Shown: positions 1 through 11,159 of the stretch, one piece after another
How the letters are laid out: each line of letters opens with the position of its first letter
Numbering within the stretch: position 1 is the first letter of the stretch
Source of the DNA: Hordeum vulgare subsp. vulgare
Taxonomy: Eukaryota > Streptophyta > Magnoliopsida > Poales > Poaceae
Direction: 5' to 3'
DNA length: 64,000 bases
Assembly: GCF_904849725.1 (NCBI RefSeq)
Contig: NC_058524.1
Span: forward strand, 507,206,263-507,270,262
The notes under the pieces: generated by a model
The model's database searches: none
The model's input: the letters and a program-made list of their open reading frames with translations, nothing else
Told to the model about the DNA's origin: nothing
Program-made: the position numbers and the translations under genes

Positions 1-1502
1 CGTGTCAAGTATTTGTTCCTATGACCATGAGATCATATAACTCACGGACACCGGAGGAATGCTTTGTGTGTATCAAACGTCGCAACGTAACTGGGTGACT
101 ATAAGGATGCTCTACAGGTATCTCCAAAGGTGCTCGTTGAGTTAGTATGGATCGAGACTGGGATTTGTCACTCCGTGTGACGGAGAGGTATCTCGGGGCC
201 CACTCGGTAATACAACATCACTCACAAGCCTTGCAAGCAATGTGACTTAGTGTAAGTTGCGGGATCTTGTATTACGGAACGAGTAAAGAGACTTGCCGGT
301 AAACGAGATTGAAATAGGTATGCGGATACTGACGATCGAATCTCGGGCAAGTAACATACCGAAGGACAAAGGGAATGACATACGGGATTATATGAATTCT
401 TGGCACTGAGGTTCAAACGATAAGATCTTCGTAGAATATGTAGGATCCAATATGGGTATCCAGGTCCCGCTATTGGATATTGACCGAGGAGTCTCTCGGG
501 TCATGTCTACATAGTTCTCGAACCCGCAGGGTCTGCACACTTAAGGTTCGACGTTGTTTTATGCGTATTTGAGTTATATGGTTGGTTACCGAATGTTGTT
601 CGGAGTCCCGGATGAGATCACGGACGTCACGAGGGTTTCCGGAATGGTCCGGAAACGAAGATTGATATATAGGATGACCTCATTTGATTACCGGAAGGTT
701 TTCGGAGTTACCGGGAATGTACCGGGAATGACGAATGGGTTCTGGGAGTTCACCGGGGGGGCCCACCCACCCCGGGGAAGCCCATGGGTGTTTGGGGTGC
801 CACACCAGCCCTTAGTGGGCTGGTGAGACAACCCAAGAGAGGCCTATGCGCATAGGAAAGAAAATCAAAGAGGAAAGGAAAAAAAAAGAAGGAGGTGGGA
901 AAGGGAAGAAGGACTCCACCTTCCAAACCAAGTGGATTTCGGTTTGGGAGGGGGAGACCTTCCCCCTTGGCTCGGCCGACTCCCTTGGGAGTCCTTGGAC
1001 CCCAAGGCAAGTCTCCCCCCTCCTCCTCCTATATATAGTGTGGTTTTAGGGCTGATTTGAGACGACTTTTCCACGGCAGCCCAACCACATACCTCCACGG
1101 GTTTTCCTCTAGATCGCGTTTCTGCGGAGCTCGGGCAGAGCCCTGCTGAGACAAGGTCATCACCAACCTACAGAGCGCCGTCACGCTGCCGGAGAACTCT
1201 TCTACCTCTCCGTCTCTCTTGCTGGATCAAGAAGGCTGAGATCATCGTCGAGCTGTACGTGTGCTGAACGCGGAGGTGCCGTCCGTTCGGTACTAGATCG
1301 TGGGACTGATCGCGGGATTATTCGCGGGGCGGATCGATGGACGTGAGGACGTTCCACTACATCAACCGCGTTCACTAACGCTTCTGCTGTACGATCTACA
1401 AGGGTACGTAGATCACTCATCCCCTCTCGTAGATGGACATCACCATGATAGGTCTTCGTGCGCGTAGGAAAATTTTTGTTTCCCATGCGACGTTCCGCAA
1501 CA
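1..1502 (+). repeat. 5' LTR (partial) of Angela/BARE copia element 1
   Basis: The sequence is collinear with 6814-8313, with roughly 25-30 substitutions and a few short homopolymer indels by hand count. It lacks the first ~315 bases. It ends CGCAACA directly before the primer-binding site. Short open frames in it, such as the 90-residue one at 554-826, recur in every LTR of this family and are not genes. Confidence 0.93.
1030..1037 (+). promoter_or_regulatory. TATA box of the 5' LTR promoter
   Basis: TATATATA lies in the pyrimidine-rich to AT transition of the LTR. The same box occurs in the 3' LTR at 7841-7848 and in the left LTR of the second Angela element. It is the expected core promoter of BARE-type LTRs. 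Confidence 0.7.
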
Positions 1503-1503
1503 G

Positions 1504-1515
1504 TGGTATCAGAGC
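1504..1515 (+). other. Primer-binding site (initiator tRNA-Met type)
   Basis: TGGTATCAGAGC starts two bases after the LTR end. This is the classic copia primer-binding site, complementary to the 3' end of initiator methionine tRNA. It is intact here. Confidence 0.9.
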
Positions 1516-2750
1516 TAGGTTCATGCGTAGATGTCTTCTCGAGTAGAACACAAAAGTTTTTGTGGGCGGTGATGTGCGTTTTGCTGCCATCCTTAGTATT
1601 TTCTTGATTCCGCGGTATTGTTGGATCGAAGCGGCTCGGACCGACATTACTCGTACGCTTACGAGAGACTGGTTTCATCGCTACGAGTAACTCCGTTGCT
1701 CAAAGATGACTGGCGGGTGTCAGTTAATCCAACTTTAGTTGAATCGGATTTGACCGAGGAGGTCCTTGGATGAGATTAAATAGCAATTCATATATCTCCG
1801 TTGTGGTGTTTGCGTAAGTAAGATGCGATCTTACTAGATACCCATGGTCACCACGTAAAACATGGAACAACAAAATTAGAGGACGTCTAACTTGTTTTTG
1901 CAGGGTATGCTTGTGATGTGATATGGCCAACGATGTGATGTGATATATTGGATGTATGAGATGATCATGTTGTAATAGATAATATCGACTTGCACGTCGA
2001 TGGTACGGCAACCGGCAGGAGCCATAGGGTTGTCTTTATAACTAACGTTTGTGCTTGCAGATGCGTTTACTATTTTGCTAGGACGTAGCTTTAGTAGTAA
2101 TAGCATGAGTAGCACGACAACCCCGATGGCGACACGTTGATGGAGATCATGATGATGGAGATCATGGTGTGACGTCGGTGACAAGTAGATCGTGCCGGTG
2201 CTTTGGTGATGGAGATCAAGAAGCACATGATGATGGCCATATCATGTCACTTATGAATTGCATGTGATGTTAATCCTTTTATGCACCTTATTTTGCTTAG
2301 AACGACGGTAGCATTATGAGGTGATCTCTCACTAAAATTTCAAGACGAAATTGTGTTCTCCCCGACTGTGCACCGTTGCTACAGTTCTTCGTTTCGAGAC
2401 ACCACGTGATGATCGGGTGTGATAGACTCAACGTTCACATACAACGGGTGCAAAACAGTTGCGCATGCGGAACACTCGGGTTAAGCTTGACGAGCCTAGC
2501 ATGTGCAGACATGGCCTCGGAACACATGAGACCGAAAGGTCGAGCATGAATCGTATAGTTGATATGATTAGCATAGAGATGCTTACCACTGAAACTATTC
2601 TCGACTCACGTGATGATCGGACTTGAGATAGTGGATTTGGATCATGTACCACTCAAATGACTAGAGAGATGTACTTTTTGAGTGGGAGTTCTTAAGTAAT
2701 ATGATTAATTGAACTAATTGTCATGAACATAGTCTAATGGTCTTTGCGAA
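1516..2750 (+). other. Untranslated leader of Angela element 1
   Basis: This long non-coding leader is collinear with 41052-42292 of the second Angela element on the other strand. No supported gene is present. The small frames here are chance. Confidence 0.7.
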
Positions 2751-2751
2751 T

Positions 2752-3905
2752 TACGATGTAGCTTGCGCTATAGCTCTACTTTTTTTATATGTTCCTAGAG
2801 AAAATTTAGTTGAAAATTGATAGTAGCAAACTTTGCAGAATGAGTCTGTAAAACCGAGGATTGTCCTCGTTGCTACGCAGAAGGCTTATGTCCTTAATGC
2901 ACCACTCGGTGTGCTGCACCTCGAGCGTCGTCTGTGGATGCTGTGAACATCCGACATACACGTTTCTGATGACTACACGATAGTTCAGTTCAAAAATACT
3001 TAATGGCTTAGAAGCAAGGCGCCGAAAACGTTGTGAAACGTCACGGAACATAAGTGATGTTCTAAAGAGATGAAATTGTGATTTCATGCTTGTGCCCTCG
3101 TTAAGAGGTACGAGACCTCCGACAAGATTCTTTGTACACAAATTAAAGGAGAAAGGCTCAATCGTTGAGCATGTGCTCAGATTGTCTGAGTACGACAATC
3201 GCTTGAATCAAGTGGGAGTTAATCTTCCAGATGAGATAGTGATGGTTCTCCAAAGTCACTGCCACCAGGCTGTGAGAGCTTCGTGATGAACTATAACATA
3301 TCAAGGATAGATACAATGATCCTTGAGGAATTCGCGATGTTTGACACTGCGAAAGTAGAAATCAAGAAGGAGCATCAATAGTTGATGGTTAGTAAAACCA
3401 CTAAGTTTCAAGAAAGGCGAGGGCTAGAAGGGATACTTCGTGAAACGGCAAAACAATTGCTGCACTAATGAAGAGACCCAAGATTAAACCCAAACCCGAG
3501 ACTAAGTGCTTCTGTAATGAGGGGAACAGTCACCGAGGCGGAGCAACTCTAGATACTTGGTAGATAAGAAGGCTGGCAAAAGTCGAAAGAAGTATATTTG
3601 ATATACATGATGTTGATGTGTACTTTACTAGTACTCCTAGTAGCATGAGGGTATTGGATACCGGTTCGGTTGCTAAGTGATTAGTAACACGAAATGAAAG
3701 CTACGGCATAAACGGATACTAGCTAAAGGCGAGGTGACGATACGTGTTGGAAGTGTTTCCAAGGTTGATATGATCAAACATCGCACGCTCCCGCTACCAT
3801 CGGGATTGGTGTTAAACCTAAATAATTGTTATTTGGTGCTTGCGTTAAGCATGAACATGATTGGATCGTGTTTATTGCAATACGATTATTCATTTAAGGA
3901 GAATA
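2752..3905 (+). pseudogene. Decayed gag and protease of Angela element 1
   Basis: The sequence can be followed next to the gag of the second Angela element: the start near 2752 matches its N-terminal region, and 3734-3930 matches the protease region, with fragments such as NNCYLVLALSMNMIGSC. Start codon, zinc knuckle and protease triad are broken by substitutions, deletions and stops in all frames. It would have encoded the capsid-forming Gag and an aspartic protease. No functional product is possible. Confidence 0.8.
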
Positions 3906-6470
3906 ATGGTTACTCTATTTTCTTGAATATTCACCTTCAATGGTTTATTGAATCTCGATCGTAGTGTTACACATGTTCATGATATTGGTGCCAAAAGATA
4001 CGAGTTAATGATGATAGTACCACTTACTTGTGGCACTGCCGCTTGAGTCATGTTAGTATAAATTGCATGAAGAGGCTCCATGCTGATGGATCTTTGTACT
4101 CACCTGATTTCAAATCACTAGTGACATGCAAATCATACCACATGAGCAAGGCCTTGTTTTCATTGAGATGAAATAAGATAGTAACTTGTTGGAAGTGATA
4201 CATTTTGATGTATGCAGTCCAATGGGTGCTGAGGCACGTAGTGGATATCATTATGTTCTTACTTCACTGACGATTTGAGTAGATACAGGAGTATTTACTT
4301 AATGAATCACAAGTCTGAAATGTTGAAAAGTTCAATTCCGTTTCAGAGTGAAGTTCGTCGTAACAAGAGGATAAACTGTCTATGATATGATCATGGAAAT
4401 GAATATCTGAGTTACGAGTTTTGGTACACAGTTGAGACAATGTGGAAATTGTTTCGCAGTTCATGCCACCTGGAACATCATAGTGTGATGATGTGTCTGA
4501 ACGTCATAGCCACGCACTATTTGGTATGGTGCATACTATGATGTCTCTTATCGAATTACCACTATCGTTTATGAGTTATGCATTAGAGACAACCGCACTC
4601 ACTTTAAATAGGGCACCGCGTATTTCCGTTGAGATGACACAGTATAGACTGAGGTTTAGAGAAATCTAAACTGTCATTTCTTGAAAGTTTGGGGTTTCGA
4701 CACTTATGTGAAAAAGTTTCAGTCTGATAAGCTCGAACCCAAAGCGGATAAATGCATCTTCATAGGATATCCAAAACAGTTGGGTACATCTCCTATCTCA
4801 GATCCGAAAGCAAAGTGTTTGTTTCTAGAAACGGATCCTTTCTCGAGGAAAGGTTTCTCTCGAAAGAATTGAGTGGGAGGGTAGTAGAACTTGATGAGGT
4901 TATTGCACCATCACTTCAACCAGTGTGTAGCAGGGCGCAGGAAGTTGTTCATGTGGCGCCTACACCAATTGAAGTGGAAGTTGATGATGATGATCATTAA
5001 GCTTCGAATCAAGTTACTACAAACCTCGTAGGTCGACAAGGTCGCGTACTGCTGCAGAGTAGTACGGTAACCCTGTCTTGGAGGTCATGTTGTTGAGCAA
5101 CAGTGAACCTACGAGTTATGGAGAAAGCGATGGTGGGCCCAGATTCCGACAAATGGCTGGAAGCCATGAAATCCGAGAGAGGATCCATGTGTGAAAACAA
5201 AGTGTAGACATTGGTAGAACTACTTGATGGTCATAGGACTATTGAGTAAAAATGGATCTTTAAAGGAAGACAGACGATGATGGTGATAAGTCACTATTAA
5301 GAAAAGCTCGACTTGTCGCAAAGATGTTTTCGACAAGATCAAACAGTTGACTATGATGAGACTTTCTCACTCGTAGCGATGCTAAAGGTCTGTTAGAATT
5401 ATGTTAGTTGTTGATGCATTATTTATGAAATATTGCACGTAGGATGTCAAAACATTGTTTTCTCGACGGTTTCCTTGAGCAAACATTGTATGTGATACAA
5501 CCAGAAGGTTTTGTCGATCCTAAAGATACTAGCAAGTATGCAAGCTCCAGTGATCCTTCAATGGACTGGTGCAAGCATCTCGGAGTTGGAATGTACACTT
5601 TGATGAGATGATCAAAGATTTTGGGTTTGTACAAGGTTTATGAGAAACTTGTATTTCCAAAGAAGTGAGTGGGAGCACTATAGAATTTCTGATAGGTATA
5701 TGTGGTTGACATATTGTGGATTAGGAGTAATGTAGAATTTCTGTAAAGCATACAAGGTTGTTTGAAAGAAGTTTTCAAAGGAGTACCTGGATTACGCTAC
5801 TTGAACGTTGAGCATCAAAGATCTATGGAGATAGATCGAAAGCGCTTAATAGAAGTTTCAACAAGATGCATGCCTTGACAAGTTTTTGAAAGAGTTCAAA
5901 ATAGATCAGCAAAGAAGGAGTTCTTGGTTGCGTTGTGAGGTGTGAATTTGAGTAAGACTCAAAACCCGACCACGGCAGAATAAAGAGAATAGACAAAGGT
6001 CGTCTTCTATGCCTTAGCCGTAGAATCTAAAGTATGCCATGCTGTGTACCGCACCTGATGTGTGCCTTGACTCAAAGTCTGTTGAGAGGTACAGAGAGTG
6101 ATCCATGATTGAATCACTAGCAGCGGTCAAAATTTATCCTTAATAACAAATGGACTAAGGAATTTTTCTCGATTATGGAGGTGCTTAAAGAGTTTGTCGC
6201 AAAGGGTTACGTCGATGCAAGCTTTGACACTAATCCGAATAACTATGAGTAGTGAAACGGATTCATATAGTAGAGTAGATATTTGGAGCATTTCCGAATA
6301 GCACATAGTAGCAGCATCTATAAGATGACATAAAGATTTGTAAAGAACGCACGGATCTGAAAGTTTCAGAACTGTTGACTAAAACCTCTCTCACGAGCAA
6401 GACATGATCAGACCCCATAACTATATGGGTGTTGGATTCGTTGGAATCACATGGTGATGTGAACTAGATT
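3905..6470 (+). pseudogene. Decayed integrase-RT-RNase H of Angela element 1
   Basis: Fragments recognisable against the second Angela element are scattered through all frames. One at 4681-4872 contains KVWGFDTYVKKFQ and CIFIGYP, the region downstream of the integrase core. No frame stays open for more than about 80 codons, and neither the integrase D,D35E triad nor the RT YVDD box can be read. The region was copia pol. The heavy decay contrasts with the well-preserved LTRs. Confidence 0.8.
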
Positions 6471-6480
6471 ATTGACTCTA

Positions 6481-6495
6481 GTGCAAGTGCGAGAC
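6481..6495 (+). other. Polypurine tract of Angela element 1, mutated
   Basis: GTGCAAGTGCGAGAC precedes the 3' LTR. The second Angela element has the canonical form, with GGGAGAC as its core, so the tract here carries a G-to-C change that interrupts the purine run. Confidence 0.7.
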
Positions 6496-8313
6496 TGTTG
6501 GAAATATGCCCTAGAGGCAATAATAAATTAGTTATTATTATATTTCTTAGTTCATGATAATTGTTTATTATCCATGCTATAATTGTATTGATTGGAAACA
6601 CAATACTTGTGTGGATACATAGACAAAACACTGTCCCTAGTAAGCCTCTAGTTGACTAGCTCGTTGATCAAAGATGGTCAAGGTTTCCTGGCCATAGGCA
6701 AGTGTTGTCACTTGATAATGGGATCACATCATTAGGAGAATCATGTGATGGACTAGACCCAAACTAATAGACGTAGCATGTTGACCGTGTCATTTTGTTG
6801 CTACTGTTTTCTGCATGTCAAGTATTTGTTCCTATGACCATGAGATCATATAACTCACGGACACCGGAGGAATGCTTTGTGTGTATCAAACGACGCAACG
6901 TAACTGGGTGACTATAAGGATGCTCTACAGGTATCTCCAAAGGTGTTCGTTGAGTTAGTATGGATCGAGACTGGGATTTGTCACTCCGTGTGAAGGAGAG
7001 GTATCTCGGGGCCCACTCGGTAATACAACATCACTCACAAGCCTTGCAAGCAACGTGACTTAGTGTAAGTTGCGGGATCTTGTATTACGGAACGAGTAAA
7101 GAGACTTGCCGGTAAACGACATTGAAATAGGTATGCGGATACTAACGATCGAATCTCGGGCAAGTAACATACCGAAGGACAAAGGGAATGACATACGGGA
7201 TTATATCAATCCTTGGCACTGAGGTTCAAACGATAAGATCTTCGTAGAATATGTAGGATCCAATATGGGTATCTAGGTCCCACTATTGGATATTGACCGA
7301 GGAGTCTCTCGGGTCATGTCTACATAGTTCTCGAACCCGCAGGGTCTGCACACTTAAGGTTCGACGTTGTTTTATGCGTATTTGAGTTATATGGTTGGTT
7401 ACCGAATGTTGTTCGGAGTCCCGGATGAGATCACGGACGTCACGAGGGTTTCCGGAATGGTCCGGAAACGAAGATTGATATATAGGATGACCTCATTTGA
7501 TTACCGGAAAGTTTTCGGAGTTACCGGGAATGTACCGGGAATGACGAATGGGTTCCGGGAGTTCACCGGGGGGGCCCACCCACCCCGGGGAAGCCCATGG
7601 GTGTTTGGGGTGCCACACCAGCCCTTAGTGGGCTGGTGAGACAGCCCAAGAGAGGCCTATGCGCATAGGAAAGAAAATCAAAGAGGAAAGGAAAAAAAAG
7701 AAGGAGGTGGGAAAGGGAAGAAGGACTCCACCTTCCAAACCAAGTGGATTTCGGTTTGGGAGGGGGAGACCTTCCCCCTTGGCTCGGCCGACTCCCTTGG
7801 GAGTCCTTGGACCCCAAGGCAAGTCTCCCCCTCCTCCTCCTATATATAGTGGGGTTTTAGGGCTGATTTGAGACGACTTTTCCACGGCAGCCCGACCACA
7901 TACCTCCACGGTTTTTCCTCTAGATCGCGTTTCTGCGGAGCTCGGGCAGAGCCCTGCTGAGACAAGGTCATCACCAACCTCCGGAGCGCCGTCACGCTGC
8001 CGGAGAACTCTTCTACCTCTCCGTCTCTCTTGCTGGATCAAGAAGGCCGAGATCATCGTCGAGTTGTACGTGTGCTGAACGCGGAGGTGCCGTCCGTTCG
8101 GTACTAGATCGTGGGACTGATCGCGGGATTGTTCGCGGGGCGGATCGATGGACGTGAGGACGTTCCAATACATCAACCGCGTTCACTAACGCTTCTGCTG
8201 TACGATCCACAAGGGTACGTAGATCACTCATCCCCTGTCGTAGATGGACATCACCATGATAGGTCTTCGTGCGCGTAGGAAATTTTTTGTTTCCCATGCG
8301 ACGTTCCGCAACA
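6496..8313 (+). repeat. 3' LTR of Angela/BARE copia element 1
   Basis: This 1818-base LTR starts TGTTGG and ends CGCAACA, with short inverted ends TGTTG/CAACA. It carries TATATATA at 7841-7848. By eye it is about 98% identical to the partial 5' LTR. The five bases after it (8314-8318, CAAAG) are the expected target-site copy; the matching copy is outside the window. Confidence 0.95.
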
Positions 8314-10208
8314 CAAAGCTATTCCAGACCACGTGCCCTGAAGGCAAGAGCAATTTCCTCATCTGAAGAAGAAGACATAGATGACATCAGTTGTGACCCT
8401 GAAGAATTTGGTCAGGAACTTGCAATGCTTGTGAGGAAATTCCAGAGATTTACACAACGAGGCCAGTTCGGTAAATTATCAAGAAGAGACATGAGGGAAT
8501 CAGAATCTGCATCTGAGGACTATAAGAAACGGACCTGTCACAAGTGCAAGAAATCAGGCCATTACATTGCTGATTGTCCTCGCTGGGGAAAGGAATCAAA
8601 GAAGAAGAAATACAAGGATGACAGTTCTGATGACTCAAAGAAGAAGAAGAAATCTTCAAAATCCTCATCCTCAAAGTCCTCCTCACACAAGAAGACTAGC
8701 TTCAGAAAGGCTCGGGCACTTATTGGCAAGGAAATGGATTCCGAGGCAGAATCGGGAGAATGTGATGATGAAGAAGGCTCTGGAGAAGATTCAGAATCTA
8801 GACAGGCTAGTCTTGCACTAGCAACCAATTTCGTCAGCAAGTCAATCTTCAATCTTGAAGAAAATGAGTGCACCATCCATACTGATGACTATGCTGATGA
8901 CTTCGCTCCAACCTATTGCTTCATGGCAAAAGGTTCAAAGGTATCACATAATGCCTCCTCATCTGATTCAAGTGACTGTGAACATGATGATTACAAAAAA
9001 CCCAGTTACAGTAAACTTGCCATCATTGCCACTAAACAACAAACTGCTCTGGAAAAGCTTCAAAAACTGCTAGACAAAAGTGATGATCTGTTGAATGATG
9101 AAATGAATCTTAATCAAATCCTCGCTGAGGACATGAAAAATCTTCAGTCTAGATTTGATATTCTTCAGGATCGTTATGATACACTCCTCACTGATCATGA
9201 GAAAATTCCTACGAATTTCTTCAAAGGAATCTTGATCTTGAGAAGCTAAGGATGTCTTATGATGATCTTCGTACGGAAAATGATTCATTACTAGCTCAAC
9301 AGATCAGCGCTAGTCAAGTTGAATTTATTCCTCCATGTCTTAAATGCATTGATCGTGAAACTGCTAATTCTTCACCAGAATCTTCAAATGCTACCACTGC
9401 TACAAATTCTTCAACTGCACCTGTTGTGTCTATTTCCTCACTTGAGGAAAACACAAATGTCACTGATGAAAATGTAGGGTTGAAGGAATTGTACTTGACA
9501 GGCATGTACAAAAGCCTCAAAGGACATCAAATCCTTTGTGATGTGCTCAAGAAGCAGATCTTGAACAGGAACCCGAGGAAAGAAGGAATTGCCTTTGAGA
9601 GGAAACTGAATGCTGATGGATCTTATTGGAAACCTGAGCAGTATCCCAAAACCTCATGGGTTGCTGCTACTGGGCCTCCTTTTGATCCATCTAATCTAAC
9701 TGGCTTCTCATGTGAATTATCCTATTCCTCTGATGAGTCATTTGATTCCAACTATAAAATGTTCAAAGATCAATCTGGTAAAGTATTTGCTCGATATGTT
9801 GGAACTAACTGTAGGAATGGCCCTCCTCTGAGGAAAATCTGGGTTCCCAAAAGTTGTCTTGAAAATCTTCAAGTGAATGTCCTCATGACATCACCTCTGA
9901 GGAATCTGAACCCTAGATCAAATTCCTCAGGAGGACCAAAGTCTTCAAGAGGATCAAAATCCTCAACTGGTCAAAACTATGCTCATACCCGTGCTTATGC
10001 GTCTAACATGCAGGGAAACTACAAGGAATATGATTATGAGCGCTATTCTTCAAATCATTATGTTCATAAATCCTCAAACCAGTTCTCTGCATACTCATAT
10101 GAGTACTTTAACCCCCCTACTGTTAAGAGAAGTGCATTAGCGTCAATGCCACCTTTTTCATATGGTGCTCGCAGGATGATGAACGCTTTGCCACCCCTTC
10201 AAATGTGA
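8314..10208 (+). pseudogene. Sirevirus gag (N-terminus removed by Angela insertion; frameshifted)
   Basis: This is the capsid/nucleocapsid polyprotein. The visible part starts where Angela element 1 ends; codons before 8314 in the same frame belong to the Angela LTR. A zinc knuckle CHKCKKSGHYIADC (CX2CX4HX4C) is intact at about 8536-8577. It is followed by a Lys/Ser-rich stretch, an acidic stretch and a probable coiled coil (about 9030-9200). The frame breaks near 9205-9212 through a one-base indel and resumes in another frame at about 9210, running to a TGA at 10206-10208. The second part is Ser/Asn-rich with many SSG/SSR clusters. Length and order fit Sirevirus Gag, which is unusually long. 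Confidence 0.88.
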
Positions 10209-10436
10209 GTGGTGAAGAAATCAACCTAATCACTTCTGCAGGTCAGGTCTCCAGATGAAAATCATCATCTGAAGAATTTGCTGGAGACCTGAGGAAATGC
10301 TTGATAGGACGCAAGCTAATGATTGATGAAATAGAAATATTTCACACGTCCTTACATTTCTGTTATGATGAAATTAGTATCATATTCTTCAAACTTGAAG
10401 CATATGAGATGGTAAGCTGTACTAATTCATCTGCAG
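10209..10436 (+). other. Spacer between gag and protease frames
   Basis: This stretch of about 230 bases has stops in the pol frame and no recognisable domain. Splice-like motifs (GTGAGT at 10205 and CTGCAG at 10431) were examined and rejected as a gag-pol intron because the frame is not maintained. Confidence 0.5.
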
Positions 10437-11159
10437 GATGACAAACCCAAAAATATCGAGTGGGTTCTCGATAGTGGCTGCACACATCACATGACTGGTG
10501 ATAAAAGCCTACTGATGAATATGCCACTAACTCCATCACCTCTGAAGCAAATCACATATGCTGATAAAGGTAAAAGCAAGGTATTGGGACTTGGCAAAGT
10601 AGCTATTTCCAAGGATAGGCATATGGACAAAGTGATGCTTGTTGAATCCCTTGGTTTTAACCTCATGTCAGTCTCGATGCTTTGTGATCTTGATATGATT
10701 GTTATCTTTGGTAGATATAGATGTGTAGTCATCATGGAATCTGACAGATCCAAAGTCTTCGAAGGTGTAAGAAGAGGGGATTTGTACATTGTTGACTTCT
10801 CTACAGGTCCTCAACCAGCCACTTGCTTACTAGCAAAAACCTCAGAAGGATGGCTGTGGCACAGAAGACTAAGTCATGCAGGCATGAGGAATTTGCACAC
10901 ACTTGCAAAGAAGAAGCATGTCATTGGCATCGAATCAGTCAAATTCCTCAAGGATCATCTCTGCGGTGCTTGTGAATCTGGGAAAATGACCAGATCCAAG
11001 CATCCCTCCAAAACCATCATGACCACTACACGTCCATTCGAATTGCTTCATATGGATTTATTTGGACCTACTCACTATGCAACACTAACCAATGCAGCAT
11101 CTCTATATGGCTTTGTCATAGTTGTGATTATTCCAGATACACTTGGGTGCATATCATAG
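10437..11159 (+). pseudogene. Sirevirus protease, GAG-pre-integrase and start of integrase
   Basis: The frame opens without a clear ATG. It has the aspartic protease motif WVLDSGCTHHMTGD at 10461-10502 (catalytic D-S-G). The GAG-pre-integrase segment follows (LWHRRLSHAGMRNL with CGACESGK, the HHCC zinc-binding module), then the first integrase catalytic Asp in LLHMDLFGP near 11050. The frame closes at 11157-11159 after a one-base deletion near 11124. Downstream pol continues in the next frame with a 13-base overlap. It would act in the virus-like particle and nucleus as part of the Gag-Pol polyprotein. Confidence 0.9.

Larger units (their letters stand above)
1..8313 (+). mobile_element. Angela/BARE/WIS-type copia LTR retrotransposon, left end outside window
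   Basis: The first 1502 bases recur almost unchanged at 6814-8313, which identifies the two LTRs of one element. The complete 3' LTR opens with TGTTGGAAATATGCCCTAG, the hallmark start of the BARE-1/WIS/Angela group, and closes with CGCAACA. A primer-binding site follows the first LTR and a purine tract precedes the second. The interior (about 5.0 kb) is near full length but is full of stops and indels in gag and pol. The element was inserted into the gag gene of a Maximus-like Sirevirus, whose sequence resumes at 8314. About 315 bases of the 5' LTR lie left of the window. The family assignment is from memory of the LTR consensus. Confidence 0.92.

Noticed and set aside
554..826. A 90-codon frame also present at 7367-7639 and, reversed, near 36210 and 43211.
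   Set aside because: It lies in every Angela LTR copy and in the U3/R region; it is repeat sequence, not a gene family.
10205..10436. GTGAGT and CTGCAG suggested an intron joining gag to protease in the Maximus element.
   Set aside because: Splicing would leave two bases of a codon and enter the protease region in the wrong frame, and 232 bases is not a multiple of three.
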